Positions 29,074-38,461 of a stretch of DNA of 54,477 nucleotides are shown piece after piece (position 1 is the first letter of the stretch; each line of letters begins with the position of its first letter). The DNA comes from an uncultured bacterium (GTDB taxonomy: Bacteria; Planctomycetota; UBA8108; UBA1146), in NCBI GenBank assembly GCA_913056395.1, contig CAJXMG010000018.1:1-54477 (forward strand), in the 5' to 3' direction. Made by a program: the position numbers and the translations under genes. The notes under the pieces are model-generated. The model saw only the letters and a list, made by a program, of their open reading frames with translations. It did not search any database and had not been told where the DNA came from.

Positions 29074-30570
29074 ATGTTTCATGATCGTGATCTGACTCCC
29101 GAGTTGGTCGAGTGGAAAGATACGATTCGTCAGGTCGCCGTTGATTCAGGGCTGGATTTCTTTGAGGTCCTCTTTGAAATGGTGGACTACGACGAAATGA
29201 ATATGATCGCGGCCTATGGAGGGTTCCCGGTTCGGTATCCCCATTGGAGATGGGGAATGCAGTTTGAGGAGTTGCAAAAGCAATACTCCTACGGCATGGC
29301 GAAGATCTATGAGCTGGTGATCAATAATGATCCCTGCTATGCCTACCTCATGCGGTGTAATCCACTGGTGGACCAGAAGCTGGTGATGTCACACGTCTAT
29401 GGGCACAGCGACTTCTTCAAAAACAACGCCTGGTTCGGCAAGACCGATCGCAAAATGGTCGACACCATTTCGAATCATGCTGTCAGAATCAATCGCTATA
29501 TCGATGAACACGGTAAAGACACTGTTGAGCAATTCATCGACGTCTGTCTATCCGTGGAAAATCTCATCGATATCCACTCACCGTACTTTTCCCAAAAGGA
29601 GAAAGTGACGGAAGAGCAAAGAGCGAAAGAGCGCCAAGAAGCTCAAGGCAACAGAATCCCAACCCGTTCTTACATGGAAGGTTTCATCAACCCTCCGGAT
29701 GTCATCGAACAGGAAAAGCAGGAGATTCTCGAGAAGATTGAGCAGACGGAACGTTTTCCCCAGGATCCCCAAAAGGATGTGTTGCTCTTCCTTTTGCATC
29801 ACGGGCGTCTGCAATCATGGCAGCGCGATGTGCTTTCCATCGTCAGGGATGAGGCCTATTACTTCGCCCCCCAGGGAATGACCAAGATCATGAATGAGGG
29901 TTGGGCATCCTTCTGGCACAGTCGAATCATGACCGGTGGCATCCTCGATGCGAGTGAGTTGATCGATTACGCCGATCACCATGCTGGAACTATGGGTGGA
30001 GGGTCAGGAAAACTGAATCCCTATAAACTGGGCATCGAGTTGTTCCGCGATATTGAGAGACGCTGGGATGCAGGTCAGTACGGCAGCGAGTGGGAGTCCT
30101 GTGAAGATGTCCATGGTCGTAATGACTGGGATCTGGGTCACAACAAGGGTCTGGAAAAGATTTACTCGGTGAGATCGACTCATAATGATATTACTTTCAT
30201 CGATGAATTCATGACTGAAGACTTTGCCGTTCGCCAAAACCTCTACACCTACAAATTCGATCGATCCCAATCACAGTACGTGATGGAGAGTCGCGATTTC
30301 CGGGATGTCAAAAATCGGCTTTTGGATCAGTTGGCTAATTCCGGCCGTCCCCAAATCGAAGTGACCGACGGAAATTACGGCAACCGGGGTGAACTGCTTT
30401 TGGAGCATCATTGGACCGGAACTCCCCTGAAAATGGATTATGCGAGGCGAACTCTGGAGAATCTGGAGAAACTCTGGGGCAGGCCGGTGCATCTGAAAAC
30501 GCAGATCGAAAACAAGGTCAAGATTCTCGGCTACAACGGTTCACGCCACGAAGAGCGCAACGAATCCTGA
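29074..30570 (+). CDS. SpoVR family protein
   Basis: 498 aa from ATG 29074, one base after the DUF444 stop, so probably translationally coupled. Recognisable segments include [77 protein letters not shown] and [13 protein letters not shown]. SpoVR (E. coli YcgB) is named for a Bacillus spore-cortex phenotype, but the PrkA-DUF444-SpoVR set is widespread in non-spore-formers. There is no sporulation context here. Confidence 0.93.
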   Translation: MFHDRDLTPELVEWKDTIRQVAVDSGLDFFEVLFEMVDYDEMNMIAAYGGFPVRYPHWRWGMQFEELQKQYSYGMAKIYELVINNDPCYAYLMRCNPLVDQKLVMSHVYGHSDFFKNNAWFGKTDRKMVDTISNHAVRINRYIDEHGKDTVEQFIDVCLSVENLIDIHSPYFSQKEKVTEEQRAKERQEAQGNRIPTRSYMEGFINPPDVIEQEKQEILEKIEQTERFPQDPQKDVLLFLLHHGRLQSWQRDVLSIVRDEAYYFAPQGMTKIMNEGWASFWHSRIMTGGILDASELIDYADHHAGTMGGGSGKLNPYKLGIELFRDIERRWDAGQYGSEWESCEDVHGRNDWDLGHNKGLEKIYSVRSTHNDITFIDEFMTEDFAVRQNLYTYKFDRSQSQYVMESRDFRDVKNRLLDQLANSGRPQIEVTDGNYGNRGELLLEHHWTGTPLKMDYARRTLENLEKLWGRPVHLKTQIENKVKILGYNGSRHEERNES

Positions 30571-30718
30571 ATTCGACCGTTTTTCGGGCCTGACCGGCCA
30601 CTCTTCTGCGAATTCCCCCTCGGCTCGACTTGAACTTCCGGCCTTCACCTTTGATGATAGAAATTCAGGAATCCGCTGGGTTTCTGCAGTTTCGCCCAGA
30701 GAAGGACCAGGAGGAGCC

Positions 30719-33700
30719 ATGCGTCCCGCCCGTTTCGTCACGGCAGCCAGTCTTTTCGACGGTCACGATGCATCCATCAATATCATTCGCCGTGTTCTTC
30801 AGGATCAAGGCGCGGAGGTGATCCATTTGGGTCACAACCGAAGCGCAGAGGAAATTGTGACCACTGCCATTCAGGAGGACGCAGATGGCATCGCCGTCTC
30901 CTCCTATCAGGGTGGCCACAATGAATTCTTCCGATTCATGTATGACCTTCTGCAAGAAAAAGGCGCTCCCTGGATCAAACTTTTTGGTGGTGGTGGCGGC
31001 GTCATCGTTCCTGCCGAGATTGAGGCTCTCCATGCTTACGGAATTGAACGGATCTACTCCCCTGAAGAGGGGCGTGATCTGGGTCTCGAGGGGATGGCTG
31101 AAGACATGGTTGCCCGCTGTGGGAACCTGAATGGCAATCCTGTCAGGGGCGAGAGACTCCCACAGCGAATCACCCGAATCGAATTGGGAGAATCAGAAGT
31201 TTCCGGGGAACGAAAAATTCCCGTGATTGGGCTCACCGGAACCGGTGGAGCCGGAAAATCTTCACTGACCGATGAACTTTTGCGCCGTTTCCTTCAGGAT
31301 TTCCCTGATCGACGCTTTGCCATCGTCAGTGTCGATCCCACCAAACGTCGCACTGGTGGTGCACTTCTGGGGGATCGCATCCGCATTAACAGTTGCGATC
31401 ACCCGAGAGCTTACGTGAGGTCGTTGGCAACCCGATCAAGCGGTGTCGAAGTACCTGAGGCCATCCGTGGTGCGATTCGGGAAGTCAGCCAGGATGAGTT
31501 TGACCTGGTGTTGCTGGAGACTTCCGGTATCGGCCAGGGGGACAGCAGGGTGACAGATCTTGCTGATCTCTCTGTCTATGTGATGACCCCCGAATATGGT
31601 GCGGCAAGTCAGCTCGAGAAGATCGACATGATCGACTATGCCGATGCCATCGTCCTCAACAAGTCCGATCGGGCGGGAGCACGGGATGCCATCCGTGATA
31701 TCCGCAAGCAGTATCGCAGAAGCCGCAAGATCTTTGATCATGAAGTTGCCGATGACGATTTGCCGATCTTTGGTACCGTTGCCAGCCATTTCAATGATGC
31801 CGGAGTGGAAACCTTCTACCGCTACCTCCTGGAGCATCTGGGGAAATCTGAGAGCAGTTGGGAAGTTCCCTCTTCAAGGCTCAGTGTCGCGGGAGATGAC
31901 CGCCCGGCAGTGATCCCTGCTGACCGCAGTGGGTATCTTCTCGATATCATCCAGACTGTGCAGGAGTACCACAAAAACGTTCAACGCCACTCCGAGAAGG
32001 TCGCTGACGTTGAATCTCTTGATCGAAGTGCCCAGTTGGTGGGAGAAGACCAGTCGCACCCTCTGAAGGAAATGGCCCGGTCTCTGGAAGAGGATCTTCC
32101 ACCAGAGATTCGACGTCTCCTCGACCAATGGGGAGAGATGAAAGAAGCCTATTCCGGATCAGAGTTGGTTTTCAAAATTCGTGACCGGGAGATTCGGGAG
32201 CCTCTGCATGTTGAAACCTTGGCAGGAACGCAGTTGCCGAGGGTTTCTTTGCCCAAAATCGAAGGACGTGGGGATATCACCCGTTGGTTGATGTTGGAAA
32301 ACCTCCCAGGGCATTTCCCCTACACGGCAGGAGTTTTCCCCTTCCGCAGAAGAGACGAGCATCCAAAAAGGATGTTTGCCGGCGAAGGGCCACCGGAAAA
32401 AACCAATGCCCGATTCCATTACCTATGCAAGGGCGAAGACGTTCATCGCCTTTCGACCGCTTTTGATTCGGTAACCCTCTACGGAGAAGATCCTGATCGC
32501 CGCCCGGATATCTATGGCAAGGTCGGTGAAAGTGGAGTTAGCATTTGCACCCTCGATGACATGAAGAAACTCTACGACGGATTTGATCTCTGTGCGCCGA
32601 GTACTTCCGTTTCGATGACCATCAACGGACCTGCACCGATGATTCTGGCGATGTTCTTCAATACCGCCATCGATCAGCAAGTGGAGAAGTACCGTCAGGA
32701 GAAGGGGGCAGAGCCTGATCAGCAAGCCATGGAGGAGATCGAGCAATTCGTTCTTCAGAATGTCCGTGGAACAGTTCAGGCGGATATCCTCAAGGAGGAT
32801 CAGGCACAGAATACCTGTATCTTCAGTATCGATTTCGCATTGAGAATGATGGGGGATATCCAGCAATTCTTCATCGATGAAAAAGTACGCAACTACTACT
32901 CGGTTTCGATCAGTGGTTACCACATTGCTGAAGCAGGAGCCAATCCCATCACCCAGTTGGCGTTTACTCTCGCCAACGGTCTGACCTACATCGAGTACTA
33001 CCGGTCACGGGGAATGAATGTGGACGATTTCGCACGAAATCTGTCCTTCTTCTTCTCCAACGGACTCGATGCAGAGTACTCGGTACTGGGCAGGGTGGCC
33101 CGTCGCCTTTGGGCTGTGATCATGCGTGACCTCTATGGAGCCAACGAACGTAGTCAGAAGCTGAAGTATCATATTCAGACCTCGGGCCGCTCACTGCATG
33201 CGATGGAAATCGACTTCAACGATATTCGAACAACTTTGCAGGCGTTGATGGCCTATTACGACCAGTGCAATTCACTTCATACCAACTCGTATGACGAAGC
33301 GATCACGACACCGACGACCGAGTCTGTACGCAGGGCGATGGCGATTCAGTTGATCGTCGCAGAAGAACTGGGGCTCGCCAAAAATGACAACCCCCTGCAG
33401 GGCTCTTTCGTCATCGAGGAACTGACAGAGCTGGTTGAGCAGGCGGTACTTGAAGAGTTCCGTCGTCTGCATGATCGGGGTGGTGTTCTCGGTGCTCTGG
33501 AGCGCCAGTATCAGAGATCAAAGATTCAGGAAGAATCGCTACTCTATGAACACCGCAAACATACCGGCGAATTGCCCATCATCGGCATCAATACCTTCCT
33601 GCGTCCAGAAGGCTCTGAGGAACCTGACATGGAGATCGAGCTGCGTCGTTCGACCACGGATGAGAAGGATCAGCGCATCGTTGATCTTGCCGATTTCCAT

Positions 33701-33868
33701 CAGAAGCATTCGGATCAGAGTGGGGCAGCCCTCGAGAAACTCAAGGAGGTTGCACTGTCCGGAGGAAACATCTTCCGCGAGTTGATGTCGACGGTCCGGG
33801 TAGCAAGCCTGGGACAGATCAGTGCAGCACTCTATGAGGTGGGTGGACGCTACCGTCGCAACATGTAG
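30719..33868 (+). CDS. icmF: IcmF: fused isobutyryl-CoA mutase with G-protein domain
   Basis: 1049 aa, ATG after GGAGCC. The N-terminal B12-binding domain (about 1-140) has [12 protein letters not shown], His 16 being the expected cobalt ligand, and [12 protein letters not shown]. The MeaI-type GTPase (about 165-400) has [25 protein letters not shown] and an intact NKSD (VLNKSDRAG). The substrate-binding mutase domain (about 505-1049) shows [11 protein letters not shown] and [19 protein letters not shown], characteristic of IcmF rather than methylmalonyl-CoA mutase. It interconverts isobutyryl-CoA and n-butyryl-CoA (some members act on pivalyl- or isovaleryl-CoA) using adenosylcobalamin. Acyl-CoA dehydrogenase and thiolase genes lie 14-19 kb downstream. 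Confidence 0.95.
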   Translation: MRPARFVTAASLFDGHDASINIIRRVLQDQGAEVIHLGHNRSAEEIVTTAIQEDADGIAVSSYQGGHNEFFRFMYDLLQEKGAPWIKLFGGGGGVIVPAEIEALHAYGIERIYSPEEGRDLGLEGMAEDMVARCGNLNGNPVRGERLPQRITRIELGESEVSGERKIPVIGLTGTGGAGKSSLTDELLRRFLQDFPDRRFAIVSVDPTKRRTGGALLGDRIRINSCDHPRAYVRSLATRSSGVEVPEAIRGAIREVSQDEFDLVLLETSGIGQGDSRVTDLADLSVYVMTPEYGAASQLEKIDMIDYADAIVLNKSDRAGARDAIRDIRKQYRRSRKIFDHEVADDDLPIFGTVASHFNDAGVETFYRYLLEHLGKSESSWEVPSSRLSVAGDDRPAVIPADRSGYLLDIIQTVQEYHKNVQRHSEKVADVESLDRSAQLVGEDQSHPLKEMARSLEEDLPPEIRRLLDQWGEMKEAYSGSELVFKIRDREIREPLHVETLAGTQLPRVSLPKIEGRGDITRWLMLENLPGHFPYTAGVFPFRRRDEHPKRMFAGEGPPEKTNARFHYLCKGEDVHRLSTAFDSVTLYGEDPDRRPDIYGKVGESGVSICTLDDMKKLYDGFDLCAPSTSVSMTINGPAPMILAMFFNTAIDQQVEKYRQEKGAEPDQQAMEEIEQFVLQNVRGTVQADILKEDQAQNTCIFSIDFALRMMGDIQQFFIDEKVRNYYSVSISGYHIAEAGANPITQLAFTLANGLTYIEYYRSRGMNVDDFARNLSFFFSNGLDAEYSVLGRVARRLWAVIMRDLYGANERSQKLKYHIQTSGRSLHAMEIDFNDIRTTLQALMAYYDQCNSLHTNSYDEAITTPTTESVRRAMAIQLIVAEELGLAKNDNPLQGSFVIEELTELVEQAVLEEFRRLHDRGGVLGALERQYQRSKIQEESLLYEHRKHTGELPIIGINTFLRPEGSEEPDMEIELRRSTTDEKDQRIVDLADFHQKHSDQSGAALEKLKEVALSGGNIFRELMSTVRVASLGQISAALYEVGGRYRRNM

Positions 33869-33880
33869 CGAGGACGTGGA

Positions 33881-34252
33881 TCAATCCCTGTTGCCGGTGA
33901 CTTTTTTATCCAGGGAGGCTGATAGGCCGAGCAGTCCCAGGCCACCGATGGAGAGCCAACCATGGGTTTCCAGCCACAGGTGCCCCTCTTCAGCGGAGAC
34001 CCAACCGAGCATGGGGACCACCAGTGCTACCAGTCCACTGCTGATCAACAGCCATGAAAGGCTGGACAATCTGCCGAGCTTCGTCGGTGGTTGAAACAGG
34101 AAGAGAACCAAAACTGCTGCAAATAGGGATCCCGTAGCAAGGTGAAGAACCAGCGGGTATCCACGAAGGTCGATGCCCAATGGAATCCCGGGTATTGAGC
34201 TCAGCATCGTCAGGATCAACAGGGGGATCAGAAACCGGTGCCAGCGATTCAT
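33881..34252 (-). CDS. Small four-segment membrane protein
   Basis: 123 aa from ATG 34252, overlapping the cytochrome stop by ATGA; the frame extends further upstream only over the cytochrome C-terminus. It has four hydrophobic segments: FLIPLLILTMLSSIPGI, YPLVLHLATGSLFAAVLVLF, LSWLLISSGLVALVVPML and GWLSIGGLGLLGLS. Histidines in VLHLATG and in HLWLETHGW could be haem ligands, which would fit a b-type electron-transfer partner for the overlapping multihaem cytochrome. That is inference; no family was recognised. Confidence 0.65.
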   Translation of the reverse strand: MNRWHRFLIPLLILTMLSSIPGIPLGIDLRGYPLVLHLATGSLFAAVLVLFLFQPPTKLGRLSSLSWLLISSGLVALVVPMLGWVSAEEGHLWLETHGWLSIGGLGLLGLSASLDKKVTGNRD

Positions 34253-35970
34253 GGTCGGTTTCCTTCCATGGCCTTCAAAAACCAGCGCAAAGACGCGAGA
34301 AGAGCCAGTGCCCCTGCTCCTGTGAAGAACACCTTGGCGAGATCGCGGGTGGGAAAGACCCATTTCCAGAAGTTCCAAAGCGATGAGTCGAAGGTAGCCA
34401 GTGCAATTGGTTCGATGTGTCGGGTTTGTGAAATGGTTTCGGCCGCAGACACGGGAATCAGTGGGGTGGGTTCACTGACGAGGACAGGCCACGGCATTTC
34501 GGGGGCATGGCAATCGGTACACCCGTTACTACCCAGAGACATCGACGCAGGTCGAACCGGATGACCCAGTTTCCATTGAACCGGCGCTGCAAAATCATTG
34601 GAGAGGGGTTTCAGTTGATCCCCTGGTGACCTTTCCCAGGCGTGGCCTGAAGTGACCAGGGCAGATGGGGATTCCAGCTGACCCAGAAAAGCGGAGAGGC
34701 TCCGCTCAGCCCTGCCGGGGTCATCGTCGGTGCCTTCAATTTTTTCCAGAAGGTCTCCGCGAACCCGCAGTGTTCTTCTCAGGGGGGTTCGCAGATCTCC
34801 GGGGGGAATCACTGCGGCAGACTGACCTTCTCCGGAAGTCTGAATCCAACCCTCAGGCCATGCCTGATAGTGGGGGGCCCAGCGATTCTGGTCATCCTTC
34901 AACAGGATTCCTGAAAAGATGGTGGGCGGGTCTTCAGCCTTTCGACCTTGTTTGGCGATACCCAGATCGTGGGCGCGGGAGGTCCAGACAGACATGCCCT
35001 CTTCCCCCTGTGCAGCACCAGAATGACAAGCCGTACACGTCATCGCCTCAAGGTGAAAAGGGGGCAGCCCCCGGTGCTCTGGTCGTGGGGCAGAGACCAT
35101 CACCGGATCCCCTTGTGGGAGATGACAACCGCGACAGGAGAGGGCCTCGACCGAAACTCCACTGGGATGGATTTCCCCATCCTTGCCCCGGACAACATGA
35201 TGGTCGATCCCGGCCCTGTGACAGTCGACACAACTCATGCCAGCGGCGAGGTGAACATCTCCTGCATGAGTCCAGCGGGGGTTCTCTGCATTTTCTTCTG
35301 CGGGGGTCACCGTATGGCAATGAAGGCAGGCCTGGGGACCTGCATCCGCATGCAGATCGAGGACAACCCTGTTTTGTGAATCAAATCGGGTTTCCGACCG
35401 CGATCCGGATAAATCGAAGAGTCCTGCAGCAACGAAGGGGGCGAGATCCGATTTGCCATCCTTGATCAGTTTGCTTCGTTGCTGAAAATCATAAGCGCCC
35501 TGCAGGTGACAGATCAGGCAATCGGATGGTTGTCCGCTGATGGAGTGGTGCCCACCGGCATCGAAGGGGCCCTGCTTCTTTCGCAGGGATTGCTGATCGA
35601 GGTCAAGGTCTTCCACCGTCGCCAGGCCTGGCCATAACCGCGAGTGAAATGGCCAGCGTGTTCCACTGCGGGAGTCGATCAGAAACCAGGGTTCTCCTGC
35701 AGGACCGTCCGGTCCTTTTCCTCCATGCAATCCCCCGGAAGCACGTTGAACATCGTGGCAAGGGGCACAGGTCGCTTCCATGTCCGGAGTCTGGTGGGTC
35801 TCACCATTTCCGGAGATCACCTGCCCACGGGCATCCCGCAATTCGATGTGATGTACATAGGTTTCGGGTGAACCGCTGCGCTTCCAGCGATCATCGGTGG
35901 ATTCCTGCCCACTCAGAAGTGTGGGTAAAAATAAACAGGTCAGAATCAGCCAAAAGCGCAAGGAGATCAT
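34249..35970 (-). CDS. Membrane-anchored multihaem cytochrome c (7 CXXCH)
   Basis: 573 aa from ATG 35970, overlapping the upstream SUMF1-fold gene by ATGA. A signal peptide, SLRFWLILTCLFLPTLLSG, precedes seven haem c motifs: CAPCH (68-72), CLICH, CLHCH, CVDCH, CRGCH, CTACH and CTDCH. A C-terminal membrane helix (FFTGAGALALLASLRWFL) anchors it. Additional His residues such as AGIDHHVV may be distal ligands. It is presumably periplasmic and moves electrons; donor and acceptor are unknown. The haem spacing does not let me place it in a named octahaem or decahaem family. Confidence 0.88.
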   Translation of the reverse strand: MISLRFWLILTCLFLPTLLSGQESTDDRWKRSGSPETYVHHIELRDARGQVISGNGETHQTPDMEATCAPCHDVQRASGGLHGGKGPDGPAGEPWFLIDSRSGTRWPFHSRLWPGLATVEDLDLDQQSLRKKQGPFDAGGHHSISGQPSDCLICHLQGAYDFQQRSKLIKDGKSDLAPFVAAGLFDLSGSRSETRFDSQNRVVLDLHADAGPQACLHCHTVTPAEENAENPRWTHAGDVHLAAGMSCVDCHRAGIDHHVVRGKDGEIHPSGVSVEALSCRGCHLPQGDPVMVSAPRPEHRGLPPFHLEAMTCTACHSGAAQGEEGMSVWTSRAHDLGIAKQGRKAEDPPTIFSGILLKDDQNRWAPHYQAWPEGWIQTSGEGQSAAVIPPGDLRTPLRRTLRVRGDLLEKIEGTDDDPGRAERSLSAFLGQLESPSALVTSGHAWERSPGDQLKPLSNDFAAPVQWKLGHPVRPASMSLGSNGCTDCHAPEMPWPVLVSEPTPLIPVSAAETISQTRHIEPIALATFDSSLWNFWKWVFPTRDLAKVFFTGAGALALLASLRWFLKAMEGNRP

Positions 35971-37112
35971 TCCTTTTCCACCGATGGAGTGGGTTTCACC
36001 GGAACACGCAGTTCCTTGAAACCATTCTTCAGTTTTCTCTGAATCATGGAGACCTTCGGATCCCACCAGTACTGAGCGTCAGTCGGAATTTCAGCGGGGC
36101 GAACCAGACGGAAACCGACATGGAAGGCATCCGTACACCACCAGACACTCTTCGGGATCTGTGGATCACGCTTCTGCCATTTGGAGGTGGAAGCGGTTCG
36201 TGCTGCGGATCGGCAGCGATCAGCATCATCCTGCCAGGATCCTCCGCGAACCACGGCGGGCCAGACTTTCTCTGGCCAAACTACGGCTTCAACGTTGCTC
36301 AATATCTTTCCAGATCGGCCCGAGTAGGTTTCTGCGGAGTAGCGATCGATGGTCCATTCAGCAACGTTTCCATAGAGATCATGAATACCCCAGCGATTCG
36401 CTTTCAGGGTACCCACTTTCCGATAGCCGGCTCCCAGTCCTGGATAACCGAGATCTTCATCTTCGTATTCGCTGTTGTCGAAGATCCAAGCGTAATCGGT
36501 CAGCTTTGAAGGGTCATCTCCAAAGGAGTAGGCGGTTGCCTGACCACAGCGAGCCGCATATTCCCACTCTGCTTCGGTGGGCAACCTCAGAAAGTGCCCC
36601 GTTTTTTTGGAGAGCCACTTGGAAAACTGCATTGCGGCAAATTGGGTGATGTCTGCGACAGGGTATCCACCACTGGTTCCCAGTCCTTCCATGATGGGAC
36701 GGGCATCCTGTTCCCAGAGAGGAGTTGGAATGCTGACCGCATCCGCCCACACTTCTTCGGAAGTATCAGTGGGATCGAGGCGGAGGTCCTGGGAGATTCG
36801 GTACTCATTGAGAAACTGCTGATAGAGATCCCAGGTGACTTCGAACTTCATCATCCAGAATGGCTCAGGCTGAAATTGCCAGACCGGACCCTCATCCGAT
36901 TTGCGATCGCTCTCACTTTCCGGTGATCCGATTTGCATCGTTGCCGGGTAACCGGTTTCTCCGACAGGGATCGCAACCCATTCTATTTTCAGATCCGTTC
37001 CAGGAAGTAATTCCTCATAGGATTGAATCGGTTTTCCCGGTGTCGAATCGTCGGGGGCGGTAGTCCATCCCAGAGGAGTGAGGTGGAGGGCCATAAGTAG
37101 AGTGATCAGCAA
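35967..37112 (-). CDS. SUMF1/formylglycine-generating-enzyme-fold protein
   Basis: 381 aa from TTG 37112, preceded by AAGAAAGGG; a GTG at 37223 is possible but would run toward the divergent ApbE gene. A hydrophobic N-terminus (LLITLLMALHLTPLGW) suggests export. The FGE-sulfatase fold is clear: PFWMMKFEVTWDLYQQFLNE, LRLPTEAEWEYAARCG, GIHDLYGNVAEWTIDRY, VVRGGSWQDDADRCRSAART, HVGFRLVRP. The cysteine pair of true formylglycine-generating enzymes, expected just after RGGS, is absent (only the Cys of DRC remains), so sulfatase activation is unlikely. No sulfatase gene is nearby. It heads the cytochrome operon and may be a binding or assembly factor. Confidence 0.82.
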   Translation of the reverse strand: MLITLLMALHLTPLGWTTAPDDSTPGKPIQSYEELLPGTDLKIEWVAIPVGETGYPATMQIGSPESESDRKSDEGPVWQFQPEPFWMMKFEVTWDLYQQFLNEYRISQDLRLDPTDTSEEVWADAVSIPTPLWEQDARPIMEGLGTSGGYPVADITQFAAMQFSKWLSKKTGHFLRLPTEAEWEYAARCGQATAYSFGDDPSKLTDYAWIFDNSEYEDEDLGYPGLGAGYRKVGTLKANRWGIHDLYGNVAEWTIDRYSAETYSGRSGKILSNVEAVVWPEKVWPAVVRGGSWQDDADRCRSAARTASTSKWQKRDPQIPKSVWWCTDAFHVGFRLVRPAEIPTDAQYWWDPKVSMIQRKLKNGFKELRVPVKPTPSVEKE

Positions 37113-37249
37113 GATTGCCCTTTCTTGACACAGATTCGATCTGGGAATCCGGTCCTGGAGTCCCTGTCGGTCTCCAACAAGTCTTAATCGCCATGATCCA
37201 AGGGGGGTGGGGGGTGATCCCACCCTCTCTTGCGGCTAAAAGTAGAAAC

Positions 37250-38362
37250 ATGATGGCTTACCCGGAAACCGACATCCAGAGTTCAAGCATTTCTTCAGAG
37301 TCCGATCGGCTGGGCCATCAGTGCCCATCTCCGACGATCAGGAATCCTGTGCCGGGATATTGGCTGTTGGGATTGCTGGTTTTCGGTCTTCTCACCGGGT
37401 GTGCTCTCCAGAATCCGGTGACCCCATCAGATGTTGGGGCTGGCGGAGAAGAACCTCCGCGCACCGAGTATCGCCATATTGCCATGGGAACTCTCTTTCG
37501 GATCGTGGTGGTGGGGCACTTTCATGGTGATCCGGAGAATGCAGTCAAAGAGGCTTTCGCCCGGATCGATGAAGTCGAGAAAGCCGCTTCAGACTGGAAC
37601 AGGGAGAGTGAAATCCGCACCTGGTGTCGATCCGCTCCCCATTCCGACCCGGTTTCGGTGAGTGCAGACCTCGCCCTGTTGCTCCGTCACAGTTTCGACA
37701 TGCATGACCTGTCGGAAGGGCGTTTCGATATCTCTCTGGGATCCCTGACGCGTCTTTGGCGGCGCTGTTTTCTTGCAGGGCGATTGCCCTCGGAGTCAGA
37801 CCTTGAACGGGCATTTCGCCATACCGGAATGAACTTCATCGAATTGAAAGGGCGAAAGGCTCGGCTCACCAAAGGGGGAGTGGGTCTGGATTTGGGAGGA
37901 ATCGCCAAGGGATATGCAGTGGACCAGGCATTGCAGCTGATGATCGACAGGGGTTATTCCCATACCCTCATCGATGGCGGTGGAGACCTGGCTTTCAGTG
38001 CCCCTCATCCCGACTCAGCAGGTTGGCGAATCGTCCTGCCCTCAGGTCCAAGAAGATTCAAGTCTGCGGGAGCTGTGGCGACCAGCGGTGATTCTGAGAA
38101 GCACGTGGAAATTGAAGGTCGCAGGTACAGTCATATTCTCGATCCGAAAACTGGCCTGGGGTTAGAGGAGTCTCCCGTTGTGACCGTCGTGGCTTCTTCG
38201 GCGACGGTCGCCGATGCCTGGGCAACGGCGTGCTCGGTCCGTGGAGGCTGGCCCCCCGCAGGCAAGTCAGAAATGAAGGGTATTCCTCTCGGTGTGGAGA
38301 AAATCTCCGTATCCGGAGAAGTGGAGAGTTGGGGTAAGTTTCCGGATCCTGTTGCGCCCTGA
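37250..38362 (+). CDS. apbE: ApbE-type FAD:protein FMN transferase lipoprotein
   Basis: 370 aa from ATG 37250 (37253 or GTG 37350 also possible). A lipobox, LLGLLVFGLLTGC, shows it is lipidated outside the cytoplasm. ApbE motifs: HIAMGTLFRIVVVG, LDLGGIAKGYAVDQALQLMI, TLIDGGGDLAFS, YSHILDPKTGLGL and VVASSATVADAWATACSV, the last holding the Mg-binding/catalytic residues. ApbE attaches FMN to Thr/Ser of exported redox proteins. Divergent from the cytochrome operon (137 bases apart). No FMN-accepting protein was recognised in the window. Confidence 0.9.
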   Translation: MMAYPETDIQSSSISSESDRLGHQCPSPTIRNPVPGYWLLGLLVFGLLTGCALQNPVTPSDVGAGGEEPPRTEYRHIAMGTLFRIVVVGHFHGDPENAVKEAFARIDEVEKAASDWNRESEIRTWCRSAPHSDPVSVSADLALLLRHSFDMHDLSEGRFDISLGSLTRLWRRCFLAGRLPSESDLERAFRHTGMNFIELKGRKARLTKGGVGLDLGGIAKGYAVDQALQLMIDRGYSHTLIDGGGDLAFSAPHPDSAGWRIVLPSGPRRFKSAGAVATSGDSEKHVEIEGRRYSHILDPKTGLGLEESPVVTVVASSATVADAWATACSVRGGWPPAGKSEMKGIPLGVEKISVSGEVESWGKFPDPVAP

Positions 38363-38402
38363 GGGGGAGCAGTGCTGGTGAATAGGCCAGAGGGTGAGTA
38401 CA

Positions 38403-38434
38403 ATTGAACCTTCCGGGGGCTCCGGAATTTCAAT
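38403..38434 (+). promoter_or_regulatory. Interrupted palindrome before the Gfo/Idh/MocA gene
   Basis: ATTGAA-CC-TTCCGG-GGGCT-CCGGAA-T-TTCAAT: two nested inverted repeats (outer 38403-38408/38429-38434, inner 38411-38416/38422-38427) lying between apbE and the GTG start at 38462. No T-tract follows, so an operator or RNA hairpin is more likely than a terminator. Confidence 0.5.
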
Positions 38435-38461
38435 CCGCATTTTGACCGAGAGGATGTCCAC

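Noticed and set aside
29074-30570. Evidence for sporulation from SpoVR
   Set aside because: The PrkA-DUF444-SpoVR trio is widespread in non-spore-formers, and no other sporulation gene is present.
34280-34330. TGAG in the cytochrome membrane helix as an ApbE flavinylation site
   Set aside because: The ApbE target motif needs Thr or Ser after (S/T)GA; here a Gly follows, and the position is inside a membrane helix.
36161-36649. Plus-strand ORFs over the SUMF1 and cytochrome genes
   Set aside because: They are out-of-frame shadows; the minus-strand proteins have clear domains and signal peptides.
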